Below, piece after piece: positions 30,400 through 40,305 of a stretch of 64,000 nt of DNA (positions are counted from its first letter, which is position 1; each line of letters starts with the position of its first letter). A program made the translations under genes and the position numbers. This DNA comes from Nitzschia sp. DOCU1 (lineage: Eukaryota > Bacillariophyta > Bacillariophyceae > Bacillariales > Bacillariaceae): positions 5,642,001 to 5,706,000 of the forward strand of contig OX595985.1 of the NCBI GenBank assembly GCA_951394045.1. The letters are read 5' to 3'. Below the pieces are notes generated by a model. The model searched no databases. It was given only the letters and a program-made list of their open reading frames with translations, and was not told the origin of the DNA.

Positions 30400-30850
30400 T
30401 CATGGTGAGGGATTGGGATGACCACTCATAGCATGGTGTAAGTATTACTGGTAGAATTTAGCTCTTCCACGAACAACAGAAGTTTGTGTACCATCTTGAT
30501 CACATTTCTCACTTCGTAAGGTACAATTCTTGTAAGTGGAACTACAAACAGAGGTCGTTTTGACAGAGTATTCAGCTCATTCTCCCCAGAGTTTTCAGCT
30601 GTTGCCTCTCCCTGCTACATCCCAGCAACGCGAAATCTTGGCGGTAAAAGTATCAGACAGGTGTCGCAGCGCGGATTTGCTATACACCTAATTAGGCTCT
30701 TCTACGAACAAAAGAAGTTTGTGTACCATCTTGATCACGTTGCTCACGTGAGAGGTTTGGAATGATGTGAAAGTATGGTGTAACTATTCCTGGTTAATTT
30801 GGGCTTTTCCGCGAACAACAGAAGTTTGTGTACAATGTCTGTTAAATCAG
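30400..30850. repeat. Three imperfect copies of a short dispersed repeat
   Basis: gaacaacagaagtttgtgta or a close variant occurs at about 30471, 30707 and 30818. The first and third also share an upstream ggtgtaa-tatt-ctggt block, and the first two share downstream ccatcttgatcac. Confidence 0.65.
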
Positions 30851-31588
30851 TTTCCTGTGAGAAGAAGTACAACCAGGAGAAAGAAACACAGGCCGAGTAT
30901 TGGTCGATTACAATGGCAGTTTCTTTCTTTTTTGAACAACGTGAGGAGAATCGTAACAAGTCCACTGTTGCTGCGGCTACCAGTCACATTCTACCCTGAC
31001 TTTCTCAGAAGGCTTTTACCAGCCCATTAGGGAACATATAATAGTAATGACATCCATCATCGCAGCGACGGGGACTGATGGTGCGTGTGCGCGACCGTTA
31101 AGAAGTTTGGAAGTGTTGAAACTTCGTGTCACTTCTAAAATAGGCACTGCGTTTTTTCAGCATTTTAGAAGTGCCATAATTTTCGTCTGTCATTCTTTCG
31201 CACCCCAGAATTAGGGCCAAGCAAGGTGAATTTTGCCGAACCGCGTCCTTAATTTCTAGCAGATTTCTTCCCGCAAGACTGAATCCAGTCGATTCGACTG
31301 ATTTCAGTTGCTACTAGAGCCCTTGAATTTTAATAAATTTCACCATTAATGGATACATGAATCAAATTTGTATCTAAGGCCGCATTCGTGTAGAGGGGAA
31401 GCCGCGAAAAGTGTCTCCATCCGAAGAAGACAATGGCATTGGGGCCATTGTTTCGGCCCTTTTCAAGGATGCTCCACCCACCTGGCAACATCAGTGTGCA
31501 GTAACAATCAACCAGATGGGGGTCATAAGTTTTCTGGCTTGTTTAGCTTGCGTTTGTGGGGCGAAAATCCGTGGAAATATCTAGAGCT

Positions 31589-31782
31589 GTAAATCCTGCT
31601 GTGATCTGCAGTTCTCTCAGTCGTTTATTGGCTTCACTACATAAAAGTAACAAATATGAAATCTAAATATTCTGCATCAAAGAGGGCAAGCTGTAGAAGG
31701 GTTGTAAATTGTGCTGACGTCTGCAGTTTTCTCAGTCCTTTATTGGCTTCACTACCTAAAAGTAACAAATATGGAACAATCA
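31589..31782. repeat. Direct repeat, about 75 bp, period about 115 bp
   Basis: Two copies of tctgcagttytctcagtc / tttattggcttcactac / taaaagtaacaaatatg at about 31603-31660 and 31720-31775. Confidence 0.75.
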
Positions 31783-31982
31783 TCCCGAGGTAGTTATTAT
31801 GAAAAAGCATTTAATTTCATAGGTCTTATTTTATTAAACGTTGTTGCTCCTAGCATCGGCATGCCGATGTGTCGGTCGGCCCACGCTCCCGGCGGATGGT
31901 GGCGGTCCGCGACGATGGTTATGAGCCGACAACACCAGAGGTAGGACGAAACATGGGGGCCAGTTGCGTTGGGCTTGAGCAT

Positions 31983-32100
31983 TCAGTAAGAGAGGAGGTT
32001 GCCAAGATTCGGTGGTTCTTTGTAGGCGACGAAAATTTGGTCTAAACCAATAAGAGCATTGGGCTGGTAGGCGTTTCGAATATGGCGCTCGAGCCAAGAA
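31983..32100 (-). pseudogene. Short retroelement-like fragment
   Basis: The minus frame reads N-S-W-L-E-R-H-I-R-N-A-Y and then Y-K-E-P-P-N-L-G-N-L-L. The P-N-L-x-N-L-L box resembles the segment just after the RT domain in Penelope-like and related elements. Too short for a firm family call. Confidence 0.25.
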
Positions 32101-32110
32101 TTGTTTCGAG

Positions 32111-32217
32111 CATAAACCGTTTGCGTGGCGAGGTATATAGCTCCGAAAATTCGGAGCGCGCGATAGCTCGTCTTATCCAAGTGGATTATACCTCGCTCCG
32201 CGCGCAAACGGTTTATG
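32111..32217. repeat. Small MITE-like palindrome
   Basis: cataaaccgtttgcg at the left is matched by cgcaaacggtttatg at the right, and gcgaggtata by tatacctcgc just inside. The 107-bp unit has a short AT/GC core and no ORF. Confidence 0.75.
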
Positions 32218-32277
32218 ATCATTGCAAAGTGGAGCTTGAGGATGGTACTGCACATGGAAAAAAATCGTGGATCGTCA

Positions 32278-32477
32278 NNNNNNNNNNNNNNNNNNNNNNN
32301 NNNNNNNNNNNNNNNNNNNNNNNNNNNNNNNNNNNNNNNNNNNNNNNNNNNNNNNNNNNNNNNNNNNNNNNNNNNNNNNNNNNNNNNNNNNNNNNNNNNN
32401 NNNNNNNNNNNNNNNNNNNNNNNNNNNNNNNNNNNNNNNNNNNNNNNNNNNNNNNNNNNNNNNNNNNNNNNNNNNNN
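32278..32477. other. Assembly gap, 200 N
   Basis: Exactly 200 N, a typical fixed-size scaffold gap. It falls at the edge of Copia remnant A', so repeat content probably caused it and the true distance is unknown. Confidence 0.98.
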
Positions 32478-33176
32478 TCCATTAAAAGTGTACTGTGCAG
32501 TAACCCGGATTACGCACTTAGGGGAGAAAGAGCTGAAAAATCAGGCCTTATCACACTTATAACCTCAGTAAGATGCACTGAAACTGTATACCAATGACAA
32601 CACGTCACCCGGAGCGAACAAAGAACTCGCTGAACCATACGGCAAGCTTGAACCAGGAGAGTGCCCTACTATGTGTACTGTCCGGCAATTGGTTTGGGAT
32701 AGGGCTTTATAAGCACACTCTTATCAGTACCGTAGTACAAGAGCTGGCAGTACGTCGCCCACTGGCCTATCAACCAATGCAGTTTAGTGTGAATGTTCTG
32801 GAACCACCTCTAAAACAGCGAGCGGCTATCCGTCCTGGGCTGAGTGGCTGCCGATGTTACGTCGGACTTTAGGCACGTTCTGTTTTGCCAGGCAGGTCGC
32901 AATGTTCAGCCTCACTTACCACAGCCAGGATATGATACACTCTCCAATGTATACACTGAGGGTGTGGATGCTGTCATCCCTGTCTTGTGGACACTCACAC
33001 AGGAGAATGTACAGTTGACTTGGGGTTTTTATAAAGGAGGTTCTTTCTCCCGGTATTATCGTTCCAATCCTTCTGAGAACCAAAAAATAAACAACAGAAT
33101 TCCAAAAGCCTGTTTCGAGAACCCACCCCCTGGACACCCAAACCAAACTCGCCAGATCTCCGATGGGGGGGGGGGG

Positions 33177-33696
33177 TGCACTAGGCTAGAAACTGCAGTA
33201 GATTGTTTTTGGAAATTGTGAGACTATTTTAAAGTTAGATCTATCGTTGCATCGACTCCATCTTCCCATCTGATCGTGATCACGACTATATATCTTAGTA
33301 GACAAGATAGTTGTCAAGAAGGTAGGACATGCCCATCCCTAACTAGCAGTGTTGTGTTTCTTGATGACTGCTCTAGCTAGTGACGCCTAGCATCCTATGA
33401 CCTTCGAACATCTATAGTATGACTCTAGGTCCTGACGCCTAGCGTCAAGACCGGCATCAAGATAGATATAGTCGTCGCCTCGCTCCGACCATATATGTGT
33501 GTCACACTTTCTTTGCGCAAGCGCGCCACCTGGCATGCTCGACGACGTCACGTGGCCTCTGTGTCCGTCCGTCGACAGTATATATTTGTACGTACGTATG
33601 TTATGTTGGATGCTATGCGTTATAGCTAGTCCTGTTAGTCTACATTAGTCATGTTAGTCCTGTCACGCCGTTTCAGGCATTATCGTGCCTACTGCA
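33177..33696 (-). repeat. gypsy2 3' LTR
   Basis: 520 bp, TGCA at both ends, appears identical to 38305-38824. Confidence 0.92.
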
Positions 33697-33724
33697 CTCG
33701 CCCCCCGGATCGGAGCCGTTAATC

Positions 33725-36700
33725 CTACGACTTATACGGGACGATCTGTCTTATGTTAAGTCTCTCGATAAGGTTACCGAAACGTAGTGTGACCGTACCA
33801 TTAGCATGTACTCGCTCAACAGTACAAGGGCCCTCACGTTTGGGCTCTACCTTGTTTGGGTCAGCTACTAGCTTCAGCACGCGGTCGCCCACTGCGTAGT
33901 CGTGTTCGACGCGTCGTTCATTTTCTCTCTTATTGTTTTCAGCAATTCGTCGTTGCTTCTGTTCCTCGATCATCTGCCAATCCGCCTGATGTTGGATCGG
34001 AAAGATCATGTCTCGGCCGAACACCAATTGTCCTGGTGTCGCCTTGAGTGTCGTGTGATAGGTACTCCGAATTCCGAAGCATACGGCGCTCACCAGTCCG
34101 GCGAACGGTTCGTCGTCATCGACGTTGTCGAAGTTGAAGGTGCGAATCATGTTCCCGATAGTACCATGTACTCTCTCGAGTATGGCGTTCGACTGGGGGT
34201 TTCGTTTTGATGAAGGCTTCGCCTTGATCGCGTATTCGTTCTTAATTAACTCTTGAAATTCGGCCTTGAACTCGGGGCCTGCATCGTATGTGATGAGCTC
34301 CGGCCAAGGATATCGCGAGAGCCATTGCTTCTCTACCATGTTCGCGATGTTATCGGCTTGTTTGTTATTGATCTCTGTCATCTCGAACCATCCTGTAGCA
34401 GGATCAATAAACGTTAGTGCCATGAATTCTAGCGGCTTCTTTCCTCTTCGCCTAATCTTATAGGGTCCAATCGTGTCGACACACAAATGTTCCCATGGTT
34501 GGGCCTCTGCGAGCTTCTCTGGAAGCTTCCCGTACTTAAGCCTTTTCGTTTTACCCTTTTGACATGGGTCGCAACGTTGAACTACTTTCTTAACGTCGGC
34601 TTTAATACCTGGCCAATAGAGATGCTGGGCAATTGTTTCTGCCGTTCGCAATTCTCCCGGGTGCATTAAGTATTCGTGGTACCAATTGATGACATGGTTA
34701 CGCAGTATGCGCGGAATGTAAATCTTATCTTTGTAGCAAATCAGCTGTTCGCCCCCACGGAATCTCTTCCGTGTGACGTCAGGGTGAGATTCCGTGAGCT
34801 GTTGCATTTGCAAATCCCGTTGTTGATACTCAGCAATGACGCGAAAGCTCAAAGGGAAGAGGTCGGCTGGAAGCCTATCTCCCGCGAAGAGCTCGTGCGC
34901 TTGTTCTCGCGTCAGCGCACTGACCGGAACGACTGGAGTATCAGAACGAGGATAGCGGCTAAGCACGTCAGCGACGACGTTGTTGACGCCTTTGATGTAC
35001 TCGATGTTGGCACCATATTCTTCAATTAGTAGACGCCAGCGTAACACGCGATCCGTCTTGAGATCGTTAAATAGTAAATTCTTGTGATCTGTATAGATCG
35101 TTATCTTCTGTCCAAGAAGAATAGTACGGAACTCTTTCAGAGTCTCGACAATTGAGAGCAGTTCGCGCTCAGTTGTCGTGTAGCGCGTCTGCGCGTCGGT
35201 CAGTTTCCTGCTGTAGAACGCTAACGGACGTCCGTCCTGCGTGATGACGCCACCAAGCTGGTATTTAGAAGCGTCCGTGTAGATAACGAACCGTTTTAAG
35301 AAATTTGGAAACGCTAGTATAGCTTCTTTACTAATTATACGTTTCGCCTCATCGAAGGCCTTCTGTTGTTCTTCGCCCCATCGCCAAGGGACGTTCTTGG
35401 ATGTCATAGACGTTAATGGTGCGAGCACGTGTGAACGACGTCTCCACATGTCGCGGTAGTAGTTAACGAGACCAATAAAGCCTCGAAGTTCCTTTCGGTT
35501 CTTTGGCGCTTTCATTGCCAAGATGCTGTCGACCTTTTTGGGGAGAGGTTGGACACCTTCCCTGGTTACCCAATAACCAAGGTACTCGATCTCGCCTCGT
35601 CCAAAGAAGGATTTCTGCGCATTTACCTTGAGCCCGGCTTTGGCGATACGCGCTAGGGCTTGCTCGAGTTTGGTAAGGTGGTCGTTAAAAGTACTTGAAC
35701 TGACTATGAGTACGTCATCGAGATAGGTTCGTACGAATTCGAGTCCTGCCATCAGGGAGGACATTTTTGCTTGAAAGATATCTGGCGAACCAGCCACTCC
35801 CATGGGTAAGCGTCTATACTTGTACTTGCCAAAGGGCAGCACAATAGTACATAGCTTGGACGCCGCAGGGCTTAAACGTATAGTATAGTACCCCATGTTC
35901 AGATCTAAAGAACTTGCGTATTGGAAGCCTTGCAGCTTCAATAGCATGTCCTGAATCTTAGGGATAGGATACGGTTTACGCTTGAGCATCGTGCTTATGA
36001 ATCGTACGGTACCATTCTTTTTGGGGATAATAAACGAGGGTGCCCCCCATTCACTATCATTATCTTCTTCCAAGACGCCTAACGCGCAGAGTCGTTCGAC
36101 TTCGCGTCGCATAGCGCCTTCATGTACTTGCGGTATGGGAAAAGGACGTGCATGATACGGTTTCGCATCATCCCTTAGTTCTAAATCAATGTCGGTTCCC
36201 TTCCACTCGCCGAGTGTACCGTCAAATAGTGTTTCATATTTGCGAAGTAGTCGTAGCAAGTCGCCTTGTTCCGTCTCTGACAGGTGCGACTGCTCCTTGC
36301 ACAGTTGTTCTAGGTTAGCTTTTTCATAGTGCGCGTCCAAAATCTCAGTGGTGCGCTTGGCTAGTTCGGCGGTAGACTCCGCCTCTTGTGAGAGGTTGTA
36401 TACTTCCATAGCTCTGCTACGGTCGCGCAGCGCTCCGAACTCTCGCATGGGTACTTCTATTCCGTCCCATTTGAGGGTGAGGCTACTATTTAGTATATCT
36501 AAGCCCATGTATTGCTGTATGTCCTTACCGAGTATAATATCGTAGTTCTCTCGTTTGGACTTAGACTGGGTGTCCACGTGGCACTCCCATTCTATTTGTT
36601 TCTGTCTTGTGAAGTCTGCAAATATCAGTGGTATCTTTGCTTTCTTTGTGGTGCAGAATGTACCACCCTTTGTCGTCCACTGTCCGGTGCGATCCTTCCA

Positions 36701-36949
36701 GGTTCTGCGCCGAGCTGTGAAGTCATTTAGGATGATGGTTCCTGTACAACCACTGTCAACAAGCCCACGTAACACCATTGGCGCGCCTCCTGGTACCGTA
36801 GACGGGACTAGGATTAGCACCTCTGGCGAACGCTGCGTTCTCTGTCGCTTCTTCGGCCTATGTAGGCTAGAGAGAATGTGACATTCGGCGGGGCATTGTG
36901 CGACAATTCGTTTTCTATTAATTAAGTTGCTATTACATATGTAGTCTGA
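33725..36949 (-). CDS. gypsy2 Pol (protease, RT, RNase H, integrase)
   Basis: Open in the gag frame from the codon after the TGA to the stop at 33725, 1074 residues. Protease L-V-D-S-G-C-T-G; RT Y-L-D-D-V; RNase H I-Y-T-D-A-S and Y-T-D-H-K-N; integrase finger H...C-D-P-C-Q-K and Asp-Asp-Glu in C-V-D-T-I-G-P, Y-D-A-G-P-E-F and I-L-E-R-V-H. RT lacks six residues in the conserved fingers block: V-R-F-I-S is followed at once by T-M-L-K-R-K, where gypsy1 has V-R-W-V-S-D-F-R-A-L-N-K. The gap is in frame (18 bp, at 35992/35993), so the ORF stays open but RT is probably inactive. Confidence 0.9.
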   Translation of the reverse strand, partial: SDYICNSNLINRKRIVAQCPAECHILSSLHRPKKRQRTQRSPEVLILVPSTVPGGAPMVLRGLVDSGCTGTIILNDFTARRRTWKDRTGQWTTKGGTFCTTKKAKIPLIFADFTRQKQIEWECHVDTQSKSKRENYDIILGKDIQQYMGLDILNSSLTLKWDGIEVPMREFGALRDRSRAMEVYNLSQEAESTAELAKRTTEILDAHYEKANLEQLCKEQSHLSETEQGDLLRLLRKYETLFDGTLGEWKGTDIDLELRDDAKPYHARPFPIPQVHEGAMRREVERLCALGVLEEDNDSEWGAPSFIIPKKNGTVRFISTMLKRKPYPIPKIQDMLLKLQGFQYASSLDLNMGYYTIRLSPAASKLCTIVLPFGKYKYRRLPMGVAGSPDIFQAKMSSLMAGLEFVRTYLDDVLIVSSSTFNDHLTKLEQALARIAKAGLKVNAQKSFFGRGEIEYLGYWVTREGVQPLPKKVDSILAMKAPKNRKELRGFIGLVNYYRDMWRRRSHVLAPLTSMTSKNVPWRWGEEQQKAFDEAKRIISKEAILAFPNFLKRFVIYTDASKYQLGGVITQDGRPLAFYSRKLTDAQTRYTTTERELLSIVETLKEFRTILLGQKITIYTDHKNLLFNDLKTDRVLRWRLLIEEYGANIEYIKGVNNVVADVLSRYPRSDTPVVPVSALTREQAHELFAGDRLPADLFPLSFRVIAEYQQRDLQMQQLTESHPDVTRKRFRGGEQLICYKDKIYIPRILRNHVINWYHEYLMHPGELRTAETIAQHLYWPGIKADVKKVVQRCDPCQKGKTKRLKYGKLPEKLAEAQPWEHLCVDTIGPYKIRRRGKKPLEFMALTFIDPATGWFEMTEINNKQADNIANMVEKQWLSRYPWPELITYDAGPEFKAEFQELIKNEYAIKAKPSSKRNPQSNAILERVHGTIGNMIRTFNFDNVDDDEPFAGLVSAVCFGIRSTYHTTLKATPGQLVFGRDMIFPIQHQADWQMIEEQKQRRIAENNKRENERRVEHDYAVGDRVLKLVADPNKVEPKREGPCTVERVHANGTVTLRFGNLIERLNIRQIVPYKS

Positions 36950-36952
36950 TCA
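36950..36952 (-). promoter_or_regulatory. In-frame UGA between gag and pol, possible read-through site
   Basis: gaa TGA tca, with pol open in the same frame for 44 codons before the first GTG-like start and no ATG near. Some retroelements make Gag-Pol by suppressing one stop codon; here that, rather than a -1 shift, fits the layout. Confidence 0.5.
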
Positions 36953-38266
36953 TTCGTTAGTGTTCTCGTTGATGAAGGCCTCAAGCTGAGCCTCATCTTC
37001 GGGGCTTAGTTCTTCGAAGATTCCATCCTCGTCTTCTTCAATGTTGTTAAGTTCCATCTCCTCGTCGGAGTCTTCGCGGGCCTTCTTCTCCACGCTGGCA
37101 CGCGCGGCCTTAACCATGGCCAAGACCTCCTTGGAAGTGTAAGTGCGTTCTCCGCGGTTCGCGCCATTGGATTCTCCGCGACGCCAAGTCTTGTTGTGAG
37201 TTGTGCGCCCTTTGTGGGGCGACTTCTTGAGCGTACTGGGGTGCTGGGCCTTACGGACCGCAGCGACCTTAGACGCATGATTAAGCCAGACCTTGCACTC
37301 AGAGTCGCTGTGTCCACAGCCTTCTCCGTGCAAGCGGCAGTTCTTTGGGTTGTTACCATTATTGCCCTTCTTAGAAGGGGAGTCACGGTTCGTCTTCCGA
37401 CCGCGGTTCAGGGTGCCCAATTCGGGTCCTGCATTGGTTCCACTGGCGACGCCAGCTTCCCCGGGTTTACGCCCTTTGTTGGCTTTGCTCGAGCCAAAGG
37501 CAAGCAGTCCGGTGACACCGTGACGCATCTCGTACACTTCAAGTTGCTCCGCATAATCAATCTGCTTCTCGAAGTTGAAGCGGTTCTGGCAATAGTCGTG
37601 GAACATCAACTCCTTAACACTCAACCACGCGGCAGGCAACATACGCTCGTAGATCAGGGGCAGTTCGGTCTCGTTCAGGCGATCAACCACGTCAGTACGA
37701 TTGCCACCGTCGTTGGGGAAGTAATCGAACCACTTGTTGACCTGACGCAAGCGAGTAGCCAATCCGCGAGCAGACATCTTTGCAGGCTTACGACCCTCGT
37801 AGCGGAGGTACGACGTCTGATTCTGGGCGGCATAATCAGGGAAGAACCGAGCCGCGACGTAACGCAACGCACGAGACACATGATCGACAGTCGCAGTGAC
37901 GCTGGGACGAGCGAAATACTCCTCGAACGTGTCCTTCGCCGAACCCGCGAGAAGCGTGAGAGTCATCGCGCGACGATCGGGGCCACTGGTGAGGCTCAAA
38001 CAAGTCCAAACCTTAACGAGATCGTCATTCCAGCGACACCACTGTTCGGGGGTTCCCGATTCAAACACATAGAACTTTTCGGAGTATTTTGGGGAGGTCG
38101 CATCCCCAGGAACGGAACGAAGTTCGAGTTTCACCGAACGAAAACCATCCTCGTCGGCGTCGCCGGCGCCGTCAGACGAGCCCGTCGAGCCAGTTTTCCA
38201 CTTGCAAGGCGGGTACAACGGGATGACGCCACGAGCGGCAACGAACGAGTTGAAAGCGAGACGCAT
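36950..38266 (-). CDS. gypsy2 Gag
   Basis: 438 residues from ATG 38266 to TGA 36950-36952. The middle is helical with Trp/Tyr-rich capsid-like segments. A knuckle-like C-R-L-H-G-E-G-C-G-H-S-D-S-E-C lies at about residues 310-325 next to Lys/Arg-rich stretches, a likely nucleic-acid-binding region. The C-terminus is strongly acidic (E-E-D-E-D-G-I). The stop is followed in the same frame by pol without any other stop. Confidence 0.88.
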   Translation of the reverse strand: MRLAFNSFVAARGVIPLYPPCKWKTGSTGSSDGAGDADEDGFRSVKLELRSVPGDATSPKYSEKFYVFESGTPEQWCRWNDDLVKVWTCLSLTSGPDRRAMTLTLLAGSAKDTFEEYFARPSVTATVDHVSRALRYVAARFFPDYAAQNQTSYLRYEGRKPAKMSARGLATRLRQVNKWFDYFPNDGGNRTDVVDRLNETELPLIYERMLPAAWLSVKELMFHDYCQNRFNFEKQIDYAEQLEVYEMRHGVTGLLAFGSSKANKGRKPGEAGVASGTNAGPELGTLNRGRKTNRDSPSKKGNNGNNPKNCRLHGEGCGHSDSECKVWLNHASKVAAVRKAQHPSTLKKSPHKGRTTHNKTWRRGESNGANRGERTYTSKEVLAMVKAARASVEKKAREDSDEEMELNNIEEDEDGIFEELSPEDEAQLEAFINENTNE

Positions 38267-38304
38267 GATACTTATCCTCTAGACTGACAAGTCTTTGATC
38301 AAAG

Positions 38305-38824
38305 TGCACTAGGCTAGAAACTGCAGTAGATTGTTTTTGGAAATTGTGAGACTATTTTAAAGTTAGATCTATCGTTGCATCGACTCCATCTTCCCATCTG
38401 ATCGTGATCACGACTATATATCTTAGTAGACAAGATAGTTGTCAAGAAGGTAGGACATGCCCATCCCTAACTAGCAGTGTTGTGTTTCTTGATGACTGCT
38501 CTAGCTAGTGACGCCTAGCATCCTATGACCTTCGAACATCTATAGTATGACTCTAGGTCCTGACGCCTAGCGTCAAGACCGGCATCAAGATAGATATAGT
38601 CGTCGCCTCGCTCCGACCATATATGTGTGTCACACTTTCTTTGCGCAAGCGCGCCACCTGGCATGCTCGACGACGTCACGTGGCCTCTGTGTCCGTCCGT
38701 CGACAGTATATATTTGTACGTACGTATGTTATGTTGGATGCTATGCGTTATAGCTAGTCCTGTTAGTCTACATTAGTCATGTTAGTCCTGTCACGCCGTT
38801 TCAGGCATTATCGTGCCTACTGCA
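38305..38824 (-). repeat. gypsy2 5' LTR
   Basis: 520 bp. In the minus orientation it is followed by ctttgatcaaagacttgtca and, 39 nt after the LTR, the gag ATG. The sequence after the LTR is not a standard tRNA match I recognise. Confidence 0.92.
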
Positions 38825-38867
38825 GGGGGGGGGGGTCGGGGGGAAATTAACACTTACCAATGCGACA

Positions 38868-39857
38868 ATGAAGATCATCGACCACGTCGCAAGCGCAACT
38901 CAAAAAGGCAACAATAACACCATGGATGTCAACTCCCACGGTGGTTACTATAAACATAGTGCCCGGTACACCATAGAGAAAAGGTTGGAAGTGATCCAGA
39001 TCTTTCTGGAGCTTCAGCAAGTGGGTGGAGATCCCAACTACCGAAATCGGGGTCGGCTGTGTACACGGGAAGTTGCAGAGATGGCGAAGGTTAGCATCAG
39101 CTATGCCTACCACGTCATCTCTGAGTATATGGAGACTGGGGGTATCAAGGACAACGAAGTCAGGAAGGCAGAAGTAGCCAAAATCAGGCAACAATACACT
39201 AAAATTGGCCCTCTGGAGACCCTGGTCCTTCTCTCCCTACGATCAGAGAACGATCAGATGTTGCTTGTGGAGTATAAAAACAATCTACGACGAATAACAG
39301 GGGCAAATGTATCGGTGCAAACCATCGATTATTTCTTCAAGCACCGATTTGACTACCGTGGATCCCTTCGAAAGGCCTCGCTGGTGCCAGTGGACAAGTG
39401 GAAAGAGGAGAACATTGCCCGGTACCACGAGTTCATGGAAACCATCGCCAAGTTTCCAGATCACTCCCGCTACCACTTTATTGATGAAAAACATTTCGTC
39501 AATAAAGATGCCTACAACAACAAGGTCCGTGTCAATCCACTTGATGGGAGCATCCGTGCCATCCCAGTTTCAGGAAACTTCCGCGATCCAGTGAATATGA
39601 TCATTGCGATCATCCGATGTTGTGGCTGGGAACAAGCAATGCACTACACGATCGGGAAGGAGAACGGCACCACCGCTCTCTTTACTGCCTACATTGAGCA
39701 CCTCCTGGCTCATAATTGGTTCCAGGAGGGCGACCTCCTCATTATGGACAAAGTCGTCTCGCATTTTCTCCATCTCCCTTATTTTCCTTGTGGAGATTGG
39801 ATTCTGCCACGTTTGCATTGGATTGTGCCCTTTTGCACGCAATCTCCGAATTCTTGA
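38868..39857 (+). pseudogene. Tc1/mariner-type transposase, 3' truncated
   Basis: ATG 38868. N-terminal helix-turn-helix (T-R-E-V-A-E-M-A-K-V-S-I-S-Y-A-Y) as in paired-like DNA-binding domains, then the catalytic start Y-H-F-I-D-E-K-H-F (first Asp) and D-L-L-I-M-D-K (second Asp, 39747-39749). Just after the second Asp similarity stops: the expected N/H block, the third acid and the S-P-x-x-N-P box are absent, replaced by codons that are antisense to the coiled-coil ORF. The reading frame to 39857 is therefore chimeric and the transposase inactive. Confidence 0.78.
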
Positions 39858-40305
39858 GGTCCGACTCGAGCTTCGTGACTTGGGCATCTCGGTCCTTAAT
39901 AGTCTTGGAGAGCTTGGCGATCTTGTTGGCGGCCTCATTCGCAAGGGAGCTGAGCTTGGCCAGCTCTGCGTTGTGCTTTTTGCTCGCCTCGCTCTCCGCC
40001 TTGATCTTGTTGGCCTCCAGAATCGCAATCTGGGTTTCGATAGATGCTTCTAGGGTCTTATCTGCCTCCTTCTTCTGGAATTTGACGTCTCTGTACTGGA
40101 TGGCCTTCATGTGCTCCTGGGCTTTCCTCGAGTTTTCCCTCTGAAGCTCATTGATCTTATCCTTTAGCTCAAAGATGACCACGTGGCATTGGCTATCCAT
40201 AGGGCAGGCAGGCGGATCCACATGCTCCTTCTCGCCAATATTGCTATGATTGGGCTCCATGTCAGAGCCGTTGGTTGTCTTGTAACCAGTCTTGTTAGAT
40301 GTCAT
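39742..40305 (-). CDS. Coiled-coil ORF of the Tc1/mariner-type element
   Basis: 187 residues from ATG 40305. After about 45 polar residues (with C-P-M-D-S-Q-C-H) it is a continuous heptad-rich helix (K-D-K-I-N-E-L-Q-R-E-N onward, rich in Lys, Glu, Ala). It runs convergent with the transposase and overlaps its 3' end by 116 bp. A second accessory ORF in this element type is unusual; it may be captured host sequence or an element gene. The stop (TAA) lies inside the transposase second-Asp motif, so its own C-terminus may also be cut. Confidence 0.6.
   Translation of the reverse strand: MTSNKTGYKTTNGSDMEPNHSNIGEKEHVDPPACPMDSQCHVVIFELKDKINELQRENSRKAQEHMKAIQYRDVKFQKKEADKTLEASIETQIAILEANKIKAESEASKKHNAELAKLSSLANEAANKIAKLSKTIKDRDAQVTKLESDLKNSEIACKRAQSNANVAESNLHKENKGDGENARRLCP

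Larger units (their letters stand above)
29801..31982. other. Gene-poor region with small direct repeats
   Basis: No convincing gene. A stop-free plus frame at about 31379-31582 (G-K-P-R-K-V-S-P-S-E-E-D) has no upstream ATG and may be a gene remnant. Direct repeats are listed separately. Confidence 0.4.
33177..38824 (-). mobile_element. gypsy2: young Ty3/Gypsy element
   Basis: Two 520-bp LTRs (33177-33696, 38305-38824) that look identical throughout by eye, gag and pol on the minus strand, inserted in the G-run of the Tc1/mariner element, so the 5-bp duplication is hidden in poly-G on both sides. Identical LTRs mean insertion very recently on an evolutionary scale. A G-rich tract (ggggggcgag, minus strand, 33697-33706) precedes the 3' LTR as polypurine tract. 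Confidence 0.93.

Noticed and set aside
32082..32597. ORFs spanning the N run
   Set aside because: They exist only because N is read as unknown residues across the gap.
37196..38287. 363-codon plus ORF
   Set aside because: Exact antisense of gypsy2 gag, which has a knuckle motif and correct position next to the LTR.
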